From DAOWGG01 sp965369815 (GTDB taxonomy: Bacteria; Patescibacteriota; Gracilibacteria; UM-FILTER-43-11): 49,623 bases of DNA. The stretch lies in the NCBI GenBank assembly GCA_965369815.1, contig CBDUQS010000004.1, positions 1 through 49,623 of the forward strand, read 5' to 3'. The notes beneath the pieces were generated by a model. The model did not search any database. It was not told where the DNA came from and saw only the letters and a program-made list of their open reading frames with translations. Each line of letters begins with the position of its first letter. Positions within the stretch are counted from its first letter, which is position 1. This document shows, in pieces, positions 12,601 through 19,030 of this stretch. The translations under genes were made by a program, and so were the position numbers.

Positions 12601-13714
12601 TAGGCCAGATGCAAAATTAACTCGTGCTGAGTTTGTTAAAATCGCGCTCGGTTCCACAAAATGTTTTGACTGTACACACCCAACTGATGCTCAAGTGGCA
12701 AGGTATCAAAGTACTCGCCCATTCCCCGATGTTAGCCTTCCTGCTTGGTATCATTACTGTATTGCCATCGCAAAAGAACTCGGCATGATTACGGGATACG
12801 GAGATGGTTTCTTTAGGCCAGGTCAGAATATCAGTCGTGCAGAAGCAGTTGCGGTTCTCCTTCGCCAATCAGAAATTGAATTATTAGAAGCTCCTGAAGA
12901 GTATTTCCAAGATGTCCCCGATTACGCGTGGTACGTCGATTACGTATACACAGCCGTTGAAGCAGGATTGATTCAAAACAATGCAGGCTTTGTTCTCCCT
13001 GATGAAGAAATTACCCGTGGAGAATTTGCCTTTATGGCTAGCGGAGTCCTCCAAATCCAAGACTGTCGCCTAGTGGATAGTGATGGTGATGGGATACCCG
13101 ATTGGTGGGAAATGGAAAATAATCTCGATCCACTCTTTGCAGGTGATGCATTGTACGATGTAGATGATGATTTCTGTACGTCACTGGAAGAATTCCAAGC
13201 AGGATCAGATCCAAACGATGCTGCATCTGCTTGTCGTGTCGAATGCTTATGTCTCGATAACCCAAACCAAAACGATACCGATAAAGACGGCATCATCGAT
13301 CCGTGCGACGAAGATTTGGATGATGATGGGGTCACCAATGTGGTTTGTATGTTCGATGAAAATGGGTTGATCGATCCAATATTGGCAGCAGGCAGTGAAG
13401 ACAATTGTATTTTCAATGAAAACCCCGATCAAATCGATTACGATCAAGATAAAACAGGAGATATTTGTTTGCCACTGGATCAATGTCCTGAGATTCCAGA
13501 AGACTTAGACGGCTATCATGATCTCGATGGTTGTCCGGAGGTATTCGATGATACCGCGGATAATCCGCTGGGTGTTTACGTGAACAAAGGTCCTGCTTGT
13601 TATTTCCTCGATTGGGAAAAAGATCTAGTAAAAGGAGATGTTATTATGACAGCGATCATAGATGTCATCACTCATGATGTTATTTATAGTCAGAGTAATG
13701 AAGTGACTTATTAA
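692..13714 (+). CDS. Giant SLH-anchored multidomain surface protein (4340 aa)
   Basis: A secreted giant protein that begins with a signal peptide (residues 1-36, ending AYAQ) at a TTG start; no ATG or GTG occurs in frame for over 100 nt upstream. Regions in order: an alpha/beta region (about 58-240) resembling the first half of C25 gingipain-type peptidases (VVVVGD, YTDFY, PDIWHG) but without a visible His-Gly/Cys active site; an acidic stretch (about 919-960); Ig-like beta domains (about 1057-1240); three FG-GAP-type repeats (about 1660-1800); a DUF11-like domain (about 1960-2063); a Met/Pro/Gly-rich stretch (about 2200-2340); a helical region; a LPELP repeat (about 2780-2807); a coiled coil (about 2900-3040); a PKD-like region (about 3563-3623); three SLH repeats (about 3946-3990, 4011-4060, 4070-4119); and thrombospondin-3-type Asp-rich calcium repeats (about 4129-4280). 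SLH repeats normally bind cell-wall polymers, so the protein is probably held at the surface. Its ligand or target is unknown. Confidence 0.9.
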   Translation: MKIKRLIAGLLISVMLGNQLAYFDLSPFSVPKAYAQSRVKGAVSLKTDASGNPESKLGIVVILVESDLLDDKKTYDSEGDKMTLRERIFAYAENVQKRMPHTRAIVMGVNPDESTYKISTVLEKMYHEGVDNDLLDESKINDDYKKEDDNQLSGVVVVGDVPVPVVYDKDGATSPSLYPYTDFYRKRYIYNHETDHFELNKSVANPNPDIWHGVIKPPSHEESERRQQLADYFYKNNQYSNGLGGYADFNKRLLYYNFPAVERKLNTLDYSNYKRYIKLIEETAFGRFNRHLLKEVVSGIAEEMEPDKAPSERTPLIDDASIEIMSDSSTEFMIKKFTKTFAGSLQTYIGRLKPVIESTGRWGADEYDNLASLITMRDVYMQTTLLGKAVQLENRINAEIEIAQQDVSILDKVSISILQAPGRIKPLELYAFSDGLRFNSSDRAPGIAPSGSAHTNPPYVHYGYTSSPPTAARGISSAAQCGLLRGQKRPDGVPVFENNSVLVEANHTYNPTGAAKEPDDDDRKTKKSYPYNVMGGCVANNSIRNTIEYEFDGDPQRETVGPQFCNPRSAINPVFDLAGSKEVDFKFYDSEAPAPNSPFGGPLGNQCEIENISYNPNWIFPEGHYWDYEEFFTDYKTPLREDAWCHSGTLNPCFEALSGLKNPFNGNFKTWSQMITRLFADMESKGEIVFDKTNPNWISEYTSISAKPHLQLDKIMTAVFNPNLLNDRILPIKTVSYYYNSYGNNITFSFQPHYKTISGVIEHREPSLKTLSDEQKFMTPNRPADGIRYTEWHKGNGEWNYYQYPNLFRVEGHSLETVTANLAQMIQSKDAELNRLLGEEKNLVKKFFLQNADLVEPILWRQMTIDQKHQMVLEKYLNADSLLPTPDPFAIPPLARPVGYEVMHVVGNGDVHGFEFGINKSRLSDADLNDSELSDAEAEGDEDGDNEEDDESADEGGGEACVNPKTLWEEAEAKAAGKEICPFSCGPADGVEIWEWFDAVICWIEEEISQLDQAVSLDDSCSGAIVDPEVEDDPDLAGVNITLDTELAVNNPATTPVALTVHIPKKTMVVGEQAVANITVLNNKAKPIIGYLDDPLKIKAEGIGLTFDQDEIMIFTGEAKVNITATGVSEGMFEASLGEIKKTVPIRVTEGINVLLNYERETETDRPAYNISATLVENDGTRVTDVDTSIRLSTLNPMDGLFVSSLLQLNDGIGETLFFPNPTTTRIEISSTHPVYGGIPISVPPIIGDPFKIIIEAPKGLQIGKVARIPVTIVDSSNILTNTFNEPIQVKVSEKFKKYAEVVSETININNGRGVIRLDVKGETGQVNLIADHDDLRPGTASIPVIARVDKEEWSKMSSQNLFASFVGFPAANFLEEDYFGGVHLFNGKTQAVFGFTESATPPPLLSIQPNYYVQTTLPQQQVKVQSLSDKLSLQIINSQTLESLLSTIIPLNFENVTLWDGESDMEEGTLYLEPTNEEDYAFNSEEGVVDIKDSNGDLVFVADKEHFHFHQLEYELFHESEGFVPALELIIANAKGEVGRLYLNFEPHHLNPSNFTTGKSGALKRIYAGKSTADPTGLVYFDPNGEIDEKLIPKENFGFEQENKYILRFAGGSPVGEAVQYNLPYNAVLLGDPTIRLNNKSVSSLNYDSTIGRQIFQDPEGSDIIALTHFDFNHDNIQDAAVVMKDGRIRLFEGGATEPLYRDRGDIAYLADGTLDIIAFDFKNDGYEDLLVATREGRLAILHNDGEVITRTDQKIKVGKQLYQIQKADMDMDGDPDLVTLDSRGDIRIFYNQSSLFGERPVPVSKQIQENGMLIGNYGFSIQKGQNLQRDLKIRYPGMPEPEGAPVPTPGVTDEPAQSPEPSEDNPYGLPSFEKPEDPDLSALADFADRDTSGDVSESEAERHVQGLRDATQSGASGEGAPDIPLLPWKEGDLSEVYFAPAEDFTAYSAAFNNGLFLTVSKKVINLDRPEATDLDLEEPLLYTIDLVANKNVNDFVLSDVVPDALTFNEDSVQCAGDGCETMQSEFKSIYLFVSKLNLKANSPITITYEVTVKHTPKAAVMLKRMDGSVALNRSDIPLDAYMDILVSPPYNNTGQLMLHYTKSRRTYNLTTTKKEENADIGNAIADVSECNEWAASLGALQGKEELSAAEQANVENFMETCLGSAKDAVQNGETDPSNPPTPSPEECAANPEACAGGVMDSMMEGLSDLSCMGGGCFPMPYNMAFLAPQSIPMAMPVLSFPTTLTTPVGVFPVPGTMAMLPMPLGHTDAPGTYNSLIRLYLIPTLTGGVGVGLCWGPYMGSAPVPPPLIPIPYPPPIGNCMTLALPMGANPICGAIEDGITAMMEGANSLISDANSGIAAVNNGGIPAEIDQGDEQGGAGGLEVSLALNLGEAQKFEPPTKGFSNTHIGGFDSIGGVIAGWLDSQLLEIMNKLLTMPTIRVILPDVPRIFASDWDEFGKLINAWWNNLSGTAKSTATNIIEEDQTAFDPNQDSSVGWIQNYAAVEKEIKAFNTNIFEDLYGAFSAIPFIKINEHNIDFKIPYISYAQLNQVIRDYNKILNYYERQIQKWNDTIETYACPDEPDEEVDDCIAIQILEIFVADFEPFIASIQENIEVLQSYLTFPRDFILLKKQLANYIRTLSCWLDTFTQMLGGWLITIQNQIIGYIEVYFTIIEVMKNVEDLMDIFINFEDNCDICTNERFGNFGWFSLLGLVLPEIPIVKFPKWPDIVVDFSDLKGQISLEVPTIHFVLEPVKLPTLPLIPLPDIPNINDLELLLQLPELPVLPQLPELPELPELPAVPVINLPTLPPPPKLPDLGASIGKIIPILETILNIWCMIKKSFSPVPEAYLQDHIVLQTNRPSYMIPLDMLKPKIGDIGALQTDFNELVIETKVHLGIRIAGALEAVDKAAKDWNDKPIDLSKWFDEQIAKAQKAAMDASNALSDISSKIGDLDTIIEDAWEESVQKAFDDLGDKMEEFDEEYFRSAEDSMQQLSDDATEAMGEWSKEANQKLTNAVESIDGALDGFQAAAIQAVKSEIGRLIIRLMISPELALAEWGMKEIIVVLEENGINPDSIQSELDNLDKSVEDWYKCVSSGECPAEDEGSQALLPIKQENAIAKKVQSEFNSRFGQLAEVIKKTNENPVDYTVLKEKYNIPDYRMIKRMTAVDKIEAMRDELLDYSYQLELDIIEVDESDNAFAVVQKQVDAPLPFSFAKNTSNPEDRTVFSSVVESKRLAQVPTNVRQPKRQASSTKSTPKASGSSGRCIGSCLVDPVTNQSVQFIPYVDNPAITKTGFIPAAPGESHVVYSDGSSLYLKENLAVPANITSNKPPRVPNIIFDLDHFITINNYVMPLKEAVNMLSVTLTENSAANFAWLPSTHPDLYGYGIELERSILGFDATNQSSPLPDVTIVLLPPNEDGSKPSAIARGVEIPYGTLITSIDDKEQAREKFGIPAKAFMLGAEKIEFETIGGVTMSLNENRAVYFDVYDGPAYRINMDNGFYHIRMTWFDQWGRIANYNHAELLSPQIYVDAPPPIDIRFENEFLFPVYKEGVINASDIFTDLSGTLSYYWDANNDGLPEATGESFTIGPQNEPKELEITVIASVDLADEGFDEYKKKIKIIIYPPELFLEETPLIDNSEANGFMKPLQPTHDLTDMPFSLFRKRWGTWKNLGLLKQKDNLLTNPPLSDKNNYKDNYYAISGGGDYSIADLTSGPSNVLASDSTQKDVVRVHYGTGQVEVLDLEYELKAIPASRELPTRISAVKKGFDTVLTNIYYVSDENTDVEILEEPLHQQNIGRIGVTIGDRNTNDVIIARNIPGHAESYPGGAAIFNDQTQINVALINSDGAIRMMQTGYSLRIKNEGQLSEKIIFEIINRSGQPVFDVFIAADFKNLNIRQDEIWDEIKATIGYLQESIQPIFASLFAQSKPQIPKPAVPESPFEDLDSSHPYFQQILDLYKRRIVTGYEDGGFRPDAKLTRAEFVKIALGSTKCFDCTHPTDAQVARYQSTRPFPDVSLPAWYHYCIAIAKELGMITGYGDGFFRPGQNISRAEAVAVLLRQSEIELLEAPEEYFQDVPDYAWYVDYVYTAVEAGLIQNNAGFVLPDEEITRGEFAFMASGVLQIQDCRLVDSDGDGIPDWWEMENNLDPLFAGDALYDVDDDFCTSLEEFQAGSDPNDAASACRVECLCLDNPNQNDTDKDGIIDPCDEDLDDDGVTNVVCMFDENGLIDPILAAGSEDNCIFNENPDQIDYDQDKTGDICLPLDQCPEIPEDLDGYHDLDGCPEVFDDTADNPLGVYVNKGPACYFLDWEKDLVKGDVIMTAIIDVITHDVIYSQSNEVTY

Positions 13715-13718
13715 TTCA

Positions 13719-13822
13719 AATAGATGGGCAAATAGAAGAGCAAATTGATGGGCAAATGGATAATAAATCGCCAATCAATTCGCCCCTCAATTGCCCCTCG
13801 TACGAAATACTGCCCCTCAACT
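13719..13822. repeat. GCAAATTGA / GCCCCTCAATT dispersed repeat cluster
   Basis: Between the giant gene and the next gene, two GCAAATTGATG-like units (13734-13760) face three units of the complementary type (GCCCCTCAA; 13781-13820). They could fold as an imperfect hairpin. The same family appears near 19341-19378, 30251-30277 and 30733-30776, always just beside a gene start or end. Confidence 0.55.
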
Positions 13823-13831
13823 AGAATCATT

Positions 13832-14575
13832 ATGAAAAAAATACTAATCTCAATCATCGCTATTGCAATCGCCGTCATTGGTGTGATGCAGTGGAATCCA
13901 AAAACGTATTCTCAGTCCAATAAACCCACCAATTGTAGTGAAGCAACAACCAATGAAATCAATCTAATGAGAGCGGGTTGGAGTGAAAATTTGCAAAGCT
14001 TATTGGCACAGGAAAAGCCAGCGAGTAAAATGGTAGAAGAGGCTTTTGAGGGGCTGAAGACCTATCGGTGCTGGTTGAATTATTTATGTGAAACCGTTTT
14101 GTTTAGTGGCATTGCTTTGCCAGAAGATATGCAAATATTGGAGGGCAGAATAACAAGAACTCAAGTAGGGCGACTGCCTGGGTGTTCACATATAGATCAG
14201 GCTACGATCCCAGGAACCGAATTAAAATATATGCCCCTCTGTCATATTTCAGAATCGGTATCTGGGCGTTTTTCTGTGATTCAGGCGAATAAGGATAGTT
14301 GCATTAAGCAGGTGGGGCGTGAATTTTCTGACTTTTCAGCAAAAACCGATTCTGCGGAAGATGCAGAGAACTTTAAAAATCATTCATCCGCTTTTGTGGG
14401 GCTAGAAGCGGCGTTAAAGCAAGCCAGCGCAAAACAAAGGAACCAAACCTTTAATCGTAAGATGCAAAGTTTATTAAATAAAATGACAGGAATGCATGGC
14501 AATATGGTCTTTTTGCGAGAGCAAATTAATACCTTCGATTCCAGCTTACCTTGTTATGCCGCTAAATGTGATTAA
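13832..14575 (+). CDS. Secreted Cys-rich protein of unknown family (247 aa)
   Basis: I do not recognise the family. The start is placed at ATG 13832 because it gives a clean signal/anchor segment (MKKILISIIAIAIAVIGV) running to about residue 25; a longer in-frame version from 13745 would bury it and run through the repeat cluster. The mature part is mostly helical and carries nine cysteines, several in close pairs (YRCWLNYLC, LPCYAAKC), which suggests disulfides outside the cytoplasm. A TAGAAT box ends 4 nt before the start and there is no Shine-Dalgarno sequence. It is the second gene of the surface operon. Its helical C-terminal pattern (bulky residues, then LRE.I near the end) resembles the next protein, so the two may be distant paralogs. 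Confidence 0.75.
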   Translation: MKKILISIIAIAIAVIGVMQWNPKTYSQSNKPTNCSEATTNEINLMRAGWSENLQSLLAQEKPASKMVEEAFEGLKTYRCWLNYLCETVLFSGIALPEDMQILEGRITRTQVGRLPGCSHIDQATIPGTELKYMPLCHISESVSGRFSVIQANKDSCIKQVGREFSDFSAKTDSAEDAENFKNHSSAFVGLEAALKQASAKQRNQTFNRKMQSLLNKMTGMHGNMVFLREQINTFDSSLPCYAAKCD

Positions 14576-14579
14576 TAAA

Positions 14580-15335
14580 ATGGATAAAAAAATACTCAAA
14601 AACATCGCCTTTATTTTAATTGGCTTGATCATAGCCTTACTTATTAGTTTTGTCGTATGGCATCGAGCTTCTTCAGCCGATATTGTTGAAAAATGTCAGG
14701 AAAGTCTCACAGCAATGGTTGATGAATTTAAGCCAATCGATGATCCGTTTAGTGATTCAATGTTCGAAGATGAATTTGAAGAAGCGCAAGAGGCTTATCA
14801 CCTTTATATTAAATGTCTTTTCGATGAATCAGTAAATGGTCTTTTGGGAAGTGCCGGTGGAGAGACCGAGGGAATATTTAGTGCTAATGCACCCAATTTA
14901 CCTGAATGGACCAAGCCTGAATCGGCTTGTTTGAGTCAGGAAAAACTGGGAACCGTTGTAAAAGACAGTGCGCCAAAGAATCTGATTCCTTTCGCTCTGG
15001 ATGCCTATAACCAATATGTTGATCGATTGAAATATTTATTTGAACTTTTACAAAAATATCCAACCGTTAGTGCTTCCACCATCGATAACTTCAGTGAAGT
15101 ACTCACCAATCAAAACAGTTATAAGCTTTTGGTTGAAGATGAAATACAAAACTCCATTGTGGCGATGGATTCTGCCTTCAAGGCACTAAAAGAAATGCGT
15201 CAGGCATTTGTGATGCATGTTCAATTTCAATGTATGTTAAAAAACTTAGAAAAATATCGTCGTGTCATGGAAAACATGCGCGAAGTCATTTCTGCCATAC
15301 CCGCTCGAATCATCGATGCTAGTATGCATAAATAA
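14580..15335 (+). CDS. Membrane-anchored helical protein of unknown family (251 aa)
   Basis: The start at ATG 14580 lies 4 nt after the stop of the preceding gene and opens directly into a hydrophobic segment (residues about 9-27), which may be a signal peptide or a retained anchor (possible cleavage after ASSA). A longer in-frame version overlapping the previous gene is less likely. The rest is acidic, helical and coiled-coil-like, with four cysteines (VEKC, YIKC, ESAC, QFQC). EEAQEAYHLYIKC matches the spacing of EEAFEGLKTYRCW in the upstream protein, supporting distant paralogy. No known domain is recognised. From its context it is a part of the same extracytoplasmic assembly. Confidence 0.75.
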   Translation: MDKKILKNIAFILIGLIIALLISFVVWHRASSADIVEKCQESLTAMVDEFKPIDDPFSDSMFEDEFEEAQEAYHLYIKCLFDESVNGLLGSAGGETEGIFSANAPNLPEWTKPESACLSQEKLGTVVKDSAPKNLIPFALDAYNQYVDRLKYLFELLQKYPTVSASTIDNFSEVLTNQNSYKLLVEDEIQNSIVAMDSAFKALKEMRQAFVMHVQFQCMLKNLEKYRRVMENMREVISAIPARIIDASMHK

Positions 15336-15349
15336 AACATTATAAAATC

Positions 15350-17476
15350 TTGAAGAAAATTTTACTTCTACTCATCGGGATTATACTGATTGGAATACCA
15401 TTCCATAAAACTCATGCTGTCTTTAATTGTGTATCTACCTTTTCAAATGTGGATCTTTATAAACGAGCTTATTGTGATGCGACGGAAGAAGATGAAGAAG
15501 ATATTTTTGAAATGGTTGCCAATCAATTCGCTGTTGAAGACCCTAAATTTGACTCAGACATAGTTGAATTTATTTTATTTAAAACCAATCAAATTACCAT
15601 TCGGGATTACCTAGAAGGAGTTTATGGAGATCGAAATGCTGACGATAAATTGCCTAAAATTATTAAGCAGGCTTTTATTGATAATCCAGATGCTGGCAGG
15701 CAAGGAGAGCTTTATCGTCAGGTAAAAACTGCTTACGATCGAGAGAAGGTAATGAATTTGACTCAAAAATCACTCACCCAAGAATTTAAATCTCGTGAAA
15801 TATGGGCCGATGGATCCATGCTCAATACGCCATTCGATCTAATCACTGATTTGAATTTGATTGAAATTGTTTTGTTTGGCAGTGATGCAGAATGGATGGA
15901 TGATGTATGGAGTCACCCCCCATCACAAGAAGAGGAATCACCAGAGGATTCAGAAGATTCAGGGGACGAGGATTCAGGATCAGAAGATTCGAGCGACGAA
16001 GGTCCAACGGAAGCTTCAGGAAGTGGTGAGCCATCCGACAATGATGAAGGGGGAGATTATGAATGTATTCCGAATGATGAGTACGAGGATTTATTTGGGG
16101 AGGAACCGAATGAATCCGAAAACGGAAATGCAGGAGAAATCCCAGAGAATTGTGGTAATCGGCAAATTGATGAAGGAGAATATTGTGATGATGGAAACTC
16201 CATAGCAGGAGATGGCTGTAGTCTTGATTGCCAATTAGAAGAAAGCAACAGTCTGATGTGTCGTGACCCAGAGGCTGTGACCTTTAAAAAACACGAAAAC
16301 AGCGATGTGGGAGCAGGCTCAACGCTTGATGCTAGCGGAGATGGGGATGGGGAATCAGATTCAGATGACAGCATTGTATCAGGTGCCGATTGTCCTGACG
16401 GAAGCGTGGGTGTTAATGCCTCCGATCTAGCGGACGCTCGGGCTAAAAACCCCCCACAACATCCTAATTACGATCCAAACGTTCCAGGGACATTAAAAGT
16501 GTTCCCAGTGGTTGATCAAAATAAATGTCCTGCTGGGACGACATGGGCAGAGGTTCAAATTGGATCCAAAGTGGTGGGAAGGTGTTTTGATACGGATAAG
16601 CTTTGTGCTGATTTTGAAGATTTTCGAAAAATTGGCGATGAGAATTACGAAGACCCACCAGCTGATGTATTAGAAGAGGCTCTTGAAATTCTCGAGAAAA
16701 AAGAAATCCCATCAGGCTCCAGCGAAGAAGAAATCAAAGAAATCATAAAAAGTGCAAATAAGGAGGCTTCAGATAAATTAGTTGAGCTTTTAGAAAAATA
16801 TGCAAAGGGAGAAATTGATAAAGATGGAATTGAGGGTAGGCGTAATGAGATTGCAGTTAAAAAGGCATTTGAAGTTTCGGTTTGTGTCGATGTTAAAAAA
16901 GTGAAACGACCCGAATCTCCCTACCCCGTTATAGAGGGATGTGTTAATTGTCATATTATGGCGATGAACGATATTATGTCTGAAATGCTCGGAAACCCTG
17001 TATTCCCAATGGAAAATAATATGGCTGCTTGGGGAATGAGTAATCGATTTGGGCCTAATTTGTCCTTCAATTTAAATGCCGTTGTGCAATCAGCTGCCAA
17101 TGCAATTTCAAAACCAAAATATTCTGGGCTAACCAAAAAAGAAGAATCTGATCTTCAGGCCAATCAATTGTTACAAGATGCCACTCATCAGCTTGATCCA
17201 AATGCGGATCAGCCAGACGCAGGAGTTGACGGACTGTTTTCATCGGTGAGTGTTTTCCACGATAAGGCAGAGAGGCAGGCAGAAGAAGAAAGAGCTTACT
17301 TAGAAAGTCTAAAAAATTATCGATTGTCTTCCAGCGCAACAGCAGATCAAGAGGTCTTTAGTGTTACAAACCAATTATTAATAAAATTTTTAGGAAAATT
17401 CAAAGAGCTTCAAGAGCAATATGAAGGCCTGGCTATTGGAGTTTCATTCCCTGACAAAGATCTATGTTCATTTTAA
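15350..17476 (+). CDS. Secreted protein with DUF4215-type Cys-rich repeat (708 aa)
   Basis: It starts at TTG 15350, 14 nt after the previous stop, and encodes a signal peptide (MKKILLLLIGIILIGIPF, to about residue 23, HAVF). Residues about 188-240 are a Ser/Glu/Asp-rich acidic linker. Residues about 267-295 (CGNRQIDEGEYCDDGN followed by GDGCSLDC) match the Myxococcus-type DUF4215 cysteine-rich repeat, an extracellular disulfide module. A second acidic stretch and a Lys/Glu-rich helical region follow. CVNCH at residues 531-535 fits the heme c pattern CxxCH, but only once and without supporting context. The C-terminal 150 residues are helical. TTG starts are shared with the giant gene of the same operon. 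Overall function is unknown. Confidence 0.8.
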   Translation: MKKILLLLIGIILIGIPFHKTHAVFNCVSTFSNVDLYKRAYCDATEEDEEDIFEMVANQFAVEDPKFDSDIVEFILFKTNQITIRDYLEGVYGDRNADDKLPKIIKQAFIDNPDAGRQGELYRQVKTAYDREKVMNLTQKSLTQEFKSREIWADGSMLNTPFDLITDLNLIEIVLFGSDAEWMDDVWSHPPSQEEESPEDSEDSGDEDSGSEDSSDEGPTEASGSGEPSDNDEGGDYECIPNDEYEDLFGEEPNESENGNAGEIPENCGNRQIDEGEYCDDGNSIAGDGCSLDCQLEESNSLMCRDPEAVTFKKHENSDVGAGSTLDASGDGDGESDSDDSIVSGADCPDGSVGVNASDLADARAKNPPQHPNYDPNVPGTLKVFPVVDQNKCPAGTTWAEVQIGSKVVGRCFDTDKLCADFEDFRKIGDENYEDPPADVLEEALEILEKKEIPSGSSEEEIKEIIKSANKEASDKLVELLEKYAKGEIDKDGIEGRRNEIAVKKAFEVSVCVDVKKVKRPESPYPVIEGCVNCHIMAMNDIMSEMLGNPVFPMENNMAAWGMSNRFGPNLSFNLNAVVQSAANAISKPKYSGLTKKEESDLQANQLLQDATHQLDPNADQPDAGVDGLFSSVSVFHDKAERQAEEERAYLESLKNYRLSSSATADQEVFSVTNQLLIKFLGKFKELQEQYEGLAIGVSFPDKDLCSF

Positions 17477-18675
17477 GGTTTAAGAAAATCATTGGCATTT
17501 TTCTATTGATCACAATCCTATTCCAACAGGTGCCGATAACTCATGCCATTTATTCTCCTCGCTTAAGCGAACAGGTGGGTCTTGTTAAAAAAGATATTCA
17601 GGCCGCTCGTCAGCTTCATGGAACGGGTAATCTTAATCAAATGGCCGATCGGCGTAATGAAGCAGTTAGTTTAAATCAAGGTCTGTTTCATTTGTTTGGA
17701 AATGCTTTACTGAATATTATTATCCAGTCTTTTGGAGATTCTTTTTGGGATGGATTATCACTTCTAATCCTCACATGGCTTGATAATAATCAAAGCATAA
17801 CAAATTGTTTACGAGATGATATTTGGGAAATCAATGCATTGCAGGAACAAATATTAAATGAGCTTTTTAAAGCCGCTCTACTAAGCGATGGTGCAACAAG
17901 CAATAAGCTATGGAAAGACTATAAGGACTTAAATAAGTATATTGATGGATTTGAAATCACACTTGAGGATGGCACAAAAGAATTAGTGAGCTTAAAATAT
18001 AATTATAAAAGCAACTTCTGGTTCCCAACAGGAAAAAACCTTTATGTATTTTGCCCCTATGGGGAATTTAAGGAGGCTTTTGAGGAGTTAGGAGAGTCAT
18101 TCGATAATTTGGCAGAAACCTTTCAAGGGAAAGGTCTAACTTTTGGTTCGTTCAGTTCAATGGCAGCTGCTGCTGAAAAAAGAGCCATTCGTCGAGCAGC
18201 TGATTACATTACTAAAAATAAAGTTAGCCTAACCCTTGGGGGTGAACAAGGAGCCAGCCCTCGAAGCCTTGTTAATGGGCCAGGTCTTGATGGATTACAG
18301 GCTGATTTAGAGACAGAATTAGCCCTAGTAAGAGCGCTTGGAAAGGCGGCCTTTACGGATACTTTCAAGGGAATTTCAAAATTTTGGAAAGCGGAAGAAC
18401 GAGTGGATAAAATGATTCAAGCATATGAGAAGGCTGAAGAAGCAGAAGAAAAAACAATCAACCAATTAGAAACAGCAGTTCAGTTTAATTTAAGTCTACA
18501 TAATGTTTCGGAAAATGGCCTCTATCAAGTTGAAAATACAATGTGGCAGATCAATAACGAAATTAGAAAAAGCTTTGAAACCGATACGTCCGCAAAGGCG
18601 GTTTGCGAAAAATTAAATGAAATCAACAAGAAGCAGTGTAAAAATAAATCAGGAGACCTCCCAAGTTGTGGATAG
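17464..18675 (+). CDS. Secreted helical protein of unknown family (403 aa)
   Basis: It begins 13 nt inside the end of the previous gene, so the two are translationally coupled. The N-terminus is a signal peptide (basic MFILRFKK, hydrophobic core, ITHA at about residue 28). A hydrophobic stretch near residues 72-100 (LFHLFGNALLNIIIQSF and LSLLILTWL) could be membrane-associated or buried. The remainder is helical and charged, with cysteines at NCLRD and FCPYG and a C-terminal cluster (AVCEKL, KKQCKNK, PSCG). No domain is recognised. It is the last gene before an intrinsic terminator, so it closes the five-gene extracytoplasmic operon. Confidence 0.75.
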   Translation: MFILRFKKIIGIFLLITILFQQVPITHAIYSPRLSEQVGLVKKDIQAARQLHGTGNLNQMADRRNEAVSLNQGLFHLFGNALLNIIIQSFGDSFWDGLSLLILTWLDNNQSITNCLRDDIWEINALQEQILNELFKAALLSDGATSNKLWKDYKDLNKYIDGFEITLEDGTKELVSLKYNYKSNFWFPTGKNLYVFCPYGEFKEAFEELGESFDNLAETFQGKGLTFGSFSSMAAAAEKRAIRRAADYITKNKVSLTLGGEQGASPRSLVNGPGLDGLQADLETELALVRALGKAAFTDTFKGISKFWKAEERVDKMIQAYEKAEEAEEKTINQLETAVQFNLSLHNVSENGLYQVENTMWQINNEIRKSFETDTSAKAVCEKLNEINKKQCKNKSGDLPSCG

Positions 18676-18687
18676 CTCATTTTAAAA

Positions 18688-18727
18688 ACCCCCTCTCACT
18701 ACGAAGCAATGAAAGGGGGTAGTTTTT
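18688..18727 (+). terminator. Intrinsic terminator of the surface operon
   Basis: ACCCCCT (18688-18694) pairs with the AGGGGGT side (18714-18720), with extra pairing inside, and a T tract (agttttt) follows. It starts 13 nt after the last stop codon of the operon. A second small stem, CCATGC-AA-GCATGG, follows at 18728-18741. Confidence 0.75.
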
Positions 18728-18839
18728 CCATGCAAGCATGGAATGAAGGAGTTTGTTTTTTGTTTTACGACCGAAATTGAAACAAGGAAATAAGGCAAAA
18801 CTTTTTAAATAACATCTTTTTATTTTACCTTTTTATTGT

Positions 18840-19010
18840 TTATGTTGATTCTTGATCGAGAAATTGTTGGAGAGCACTTTCACGGATCCTATAAATCCTT
18901 CCTAGCTTCACGGCTTTTAATTTCCCACTCTTAATGTAGTTAAGAACCGTTAAAGGGTGAATTTGGAGGATTTTAGCAACTTGTTCGGTGGTGTGAATAT
19001 CTTCAGCCAA
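18840..19010 (-). CDS. Excisionase/MerR-type HTH protein (56 aa)
   Basis: A short minus-strand gene starting at TTG 19010 and ending in TAA at 18840. Its protein reads HTTEQVAKILQIHPLTVLNY followed by KSGKLKAVKLGRIYRIRE, the classic winged-helix 'helix-turn-helix 17' pattern of excisionases and small regulators. An in-frame stop two codons upstream of the TTG sets the limit. No Shine-Dalgarno sequence is seen. Its upstream side holds three phased repeats that could be its own operators. Whether it regulates the surface operon, murD or an integrated element is unknown; no integrase gene is nearby. Confidence 0.75.
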   Translation of the reverse strand: MAEDIHTTEQVAKILQIHPLTVLNYIKSGKLKAVKLGRIYRIRESALQQFLDQEST

Positions 19011-19030
19011 TAGTTTTTATTTTTATTTTA

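Noticed and set aside
16940..16954. CxxCH heme c motif (CVNCH) in the 708-aa secreted protein
   Set aside because: It is single, without any c-type cytochrome context or other heme ligands, and the protein is otherwise an acidic, helical secreted protein. A disulfide pair is more likely.
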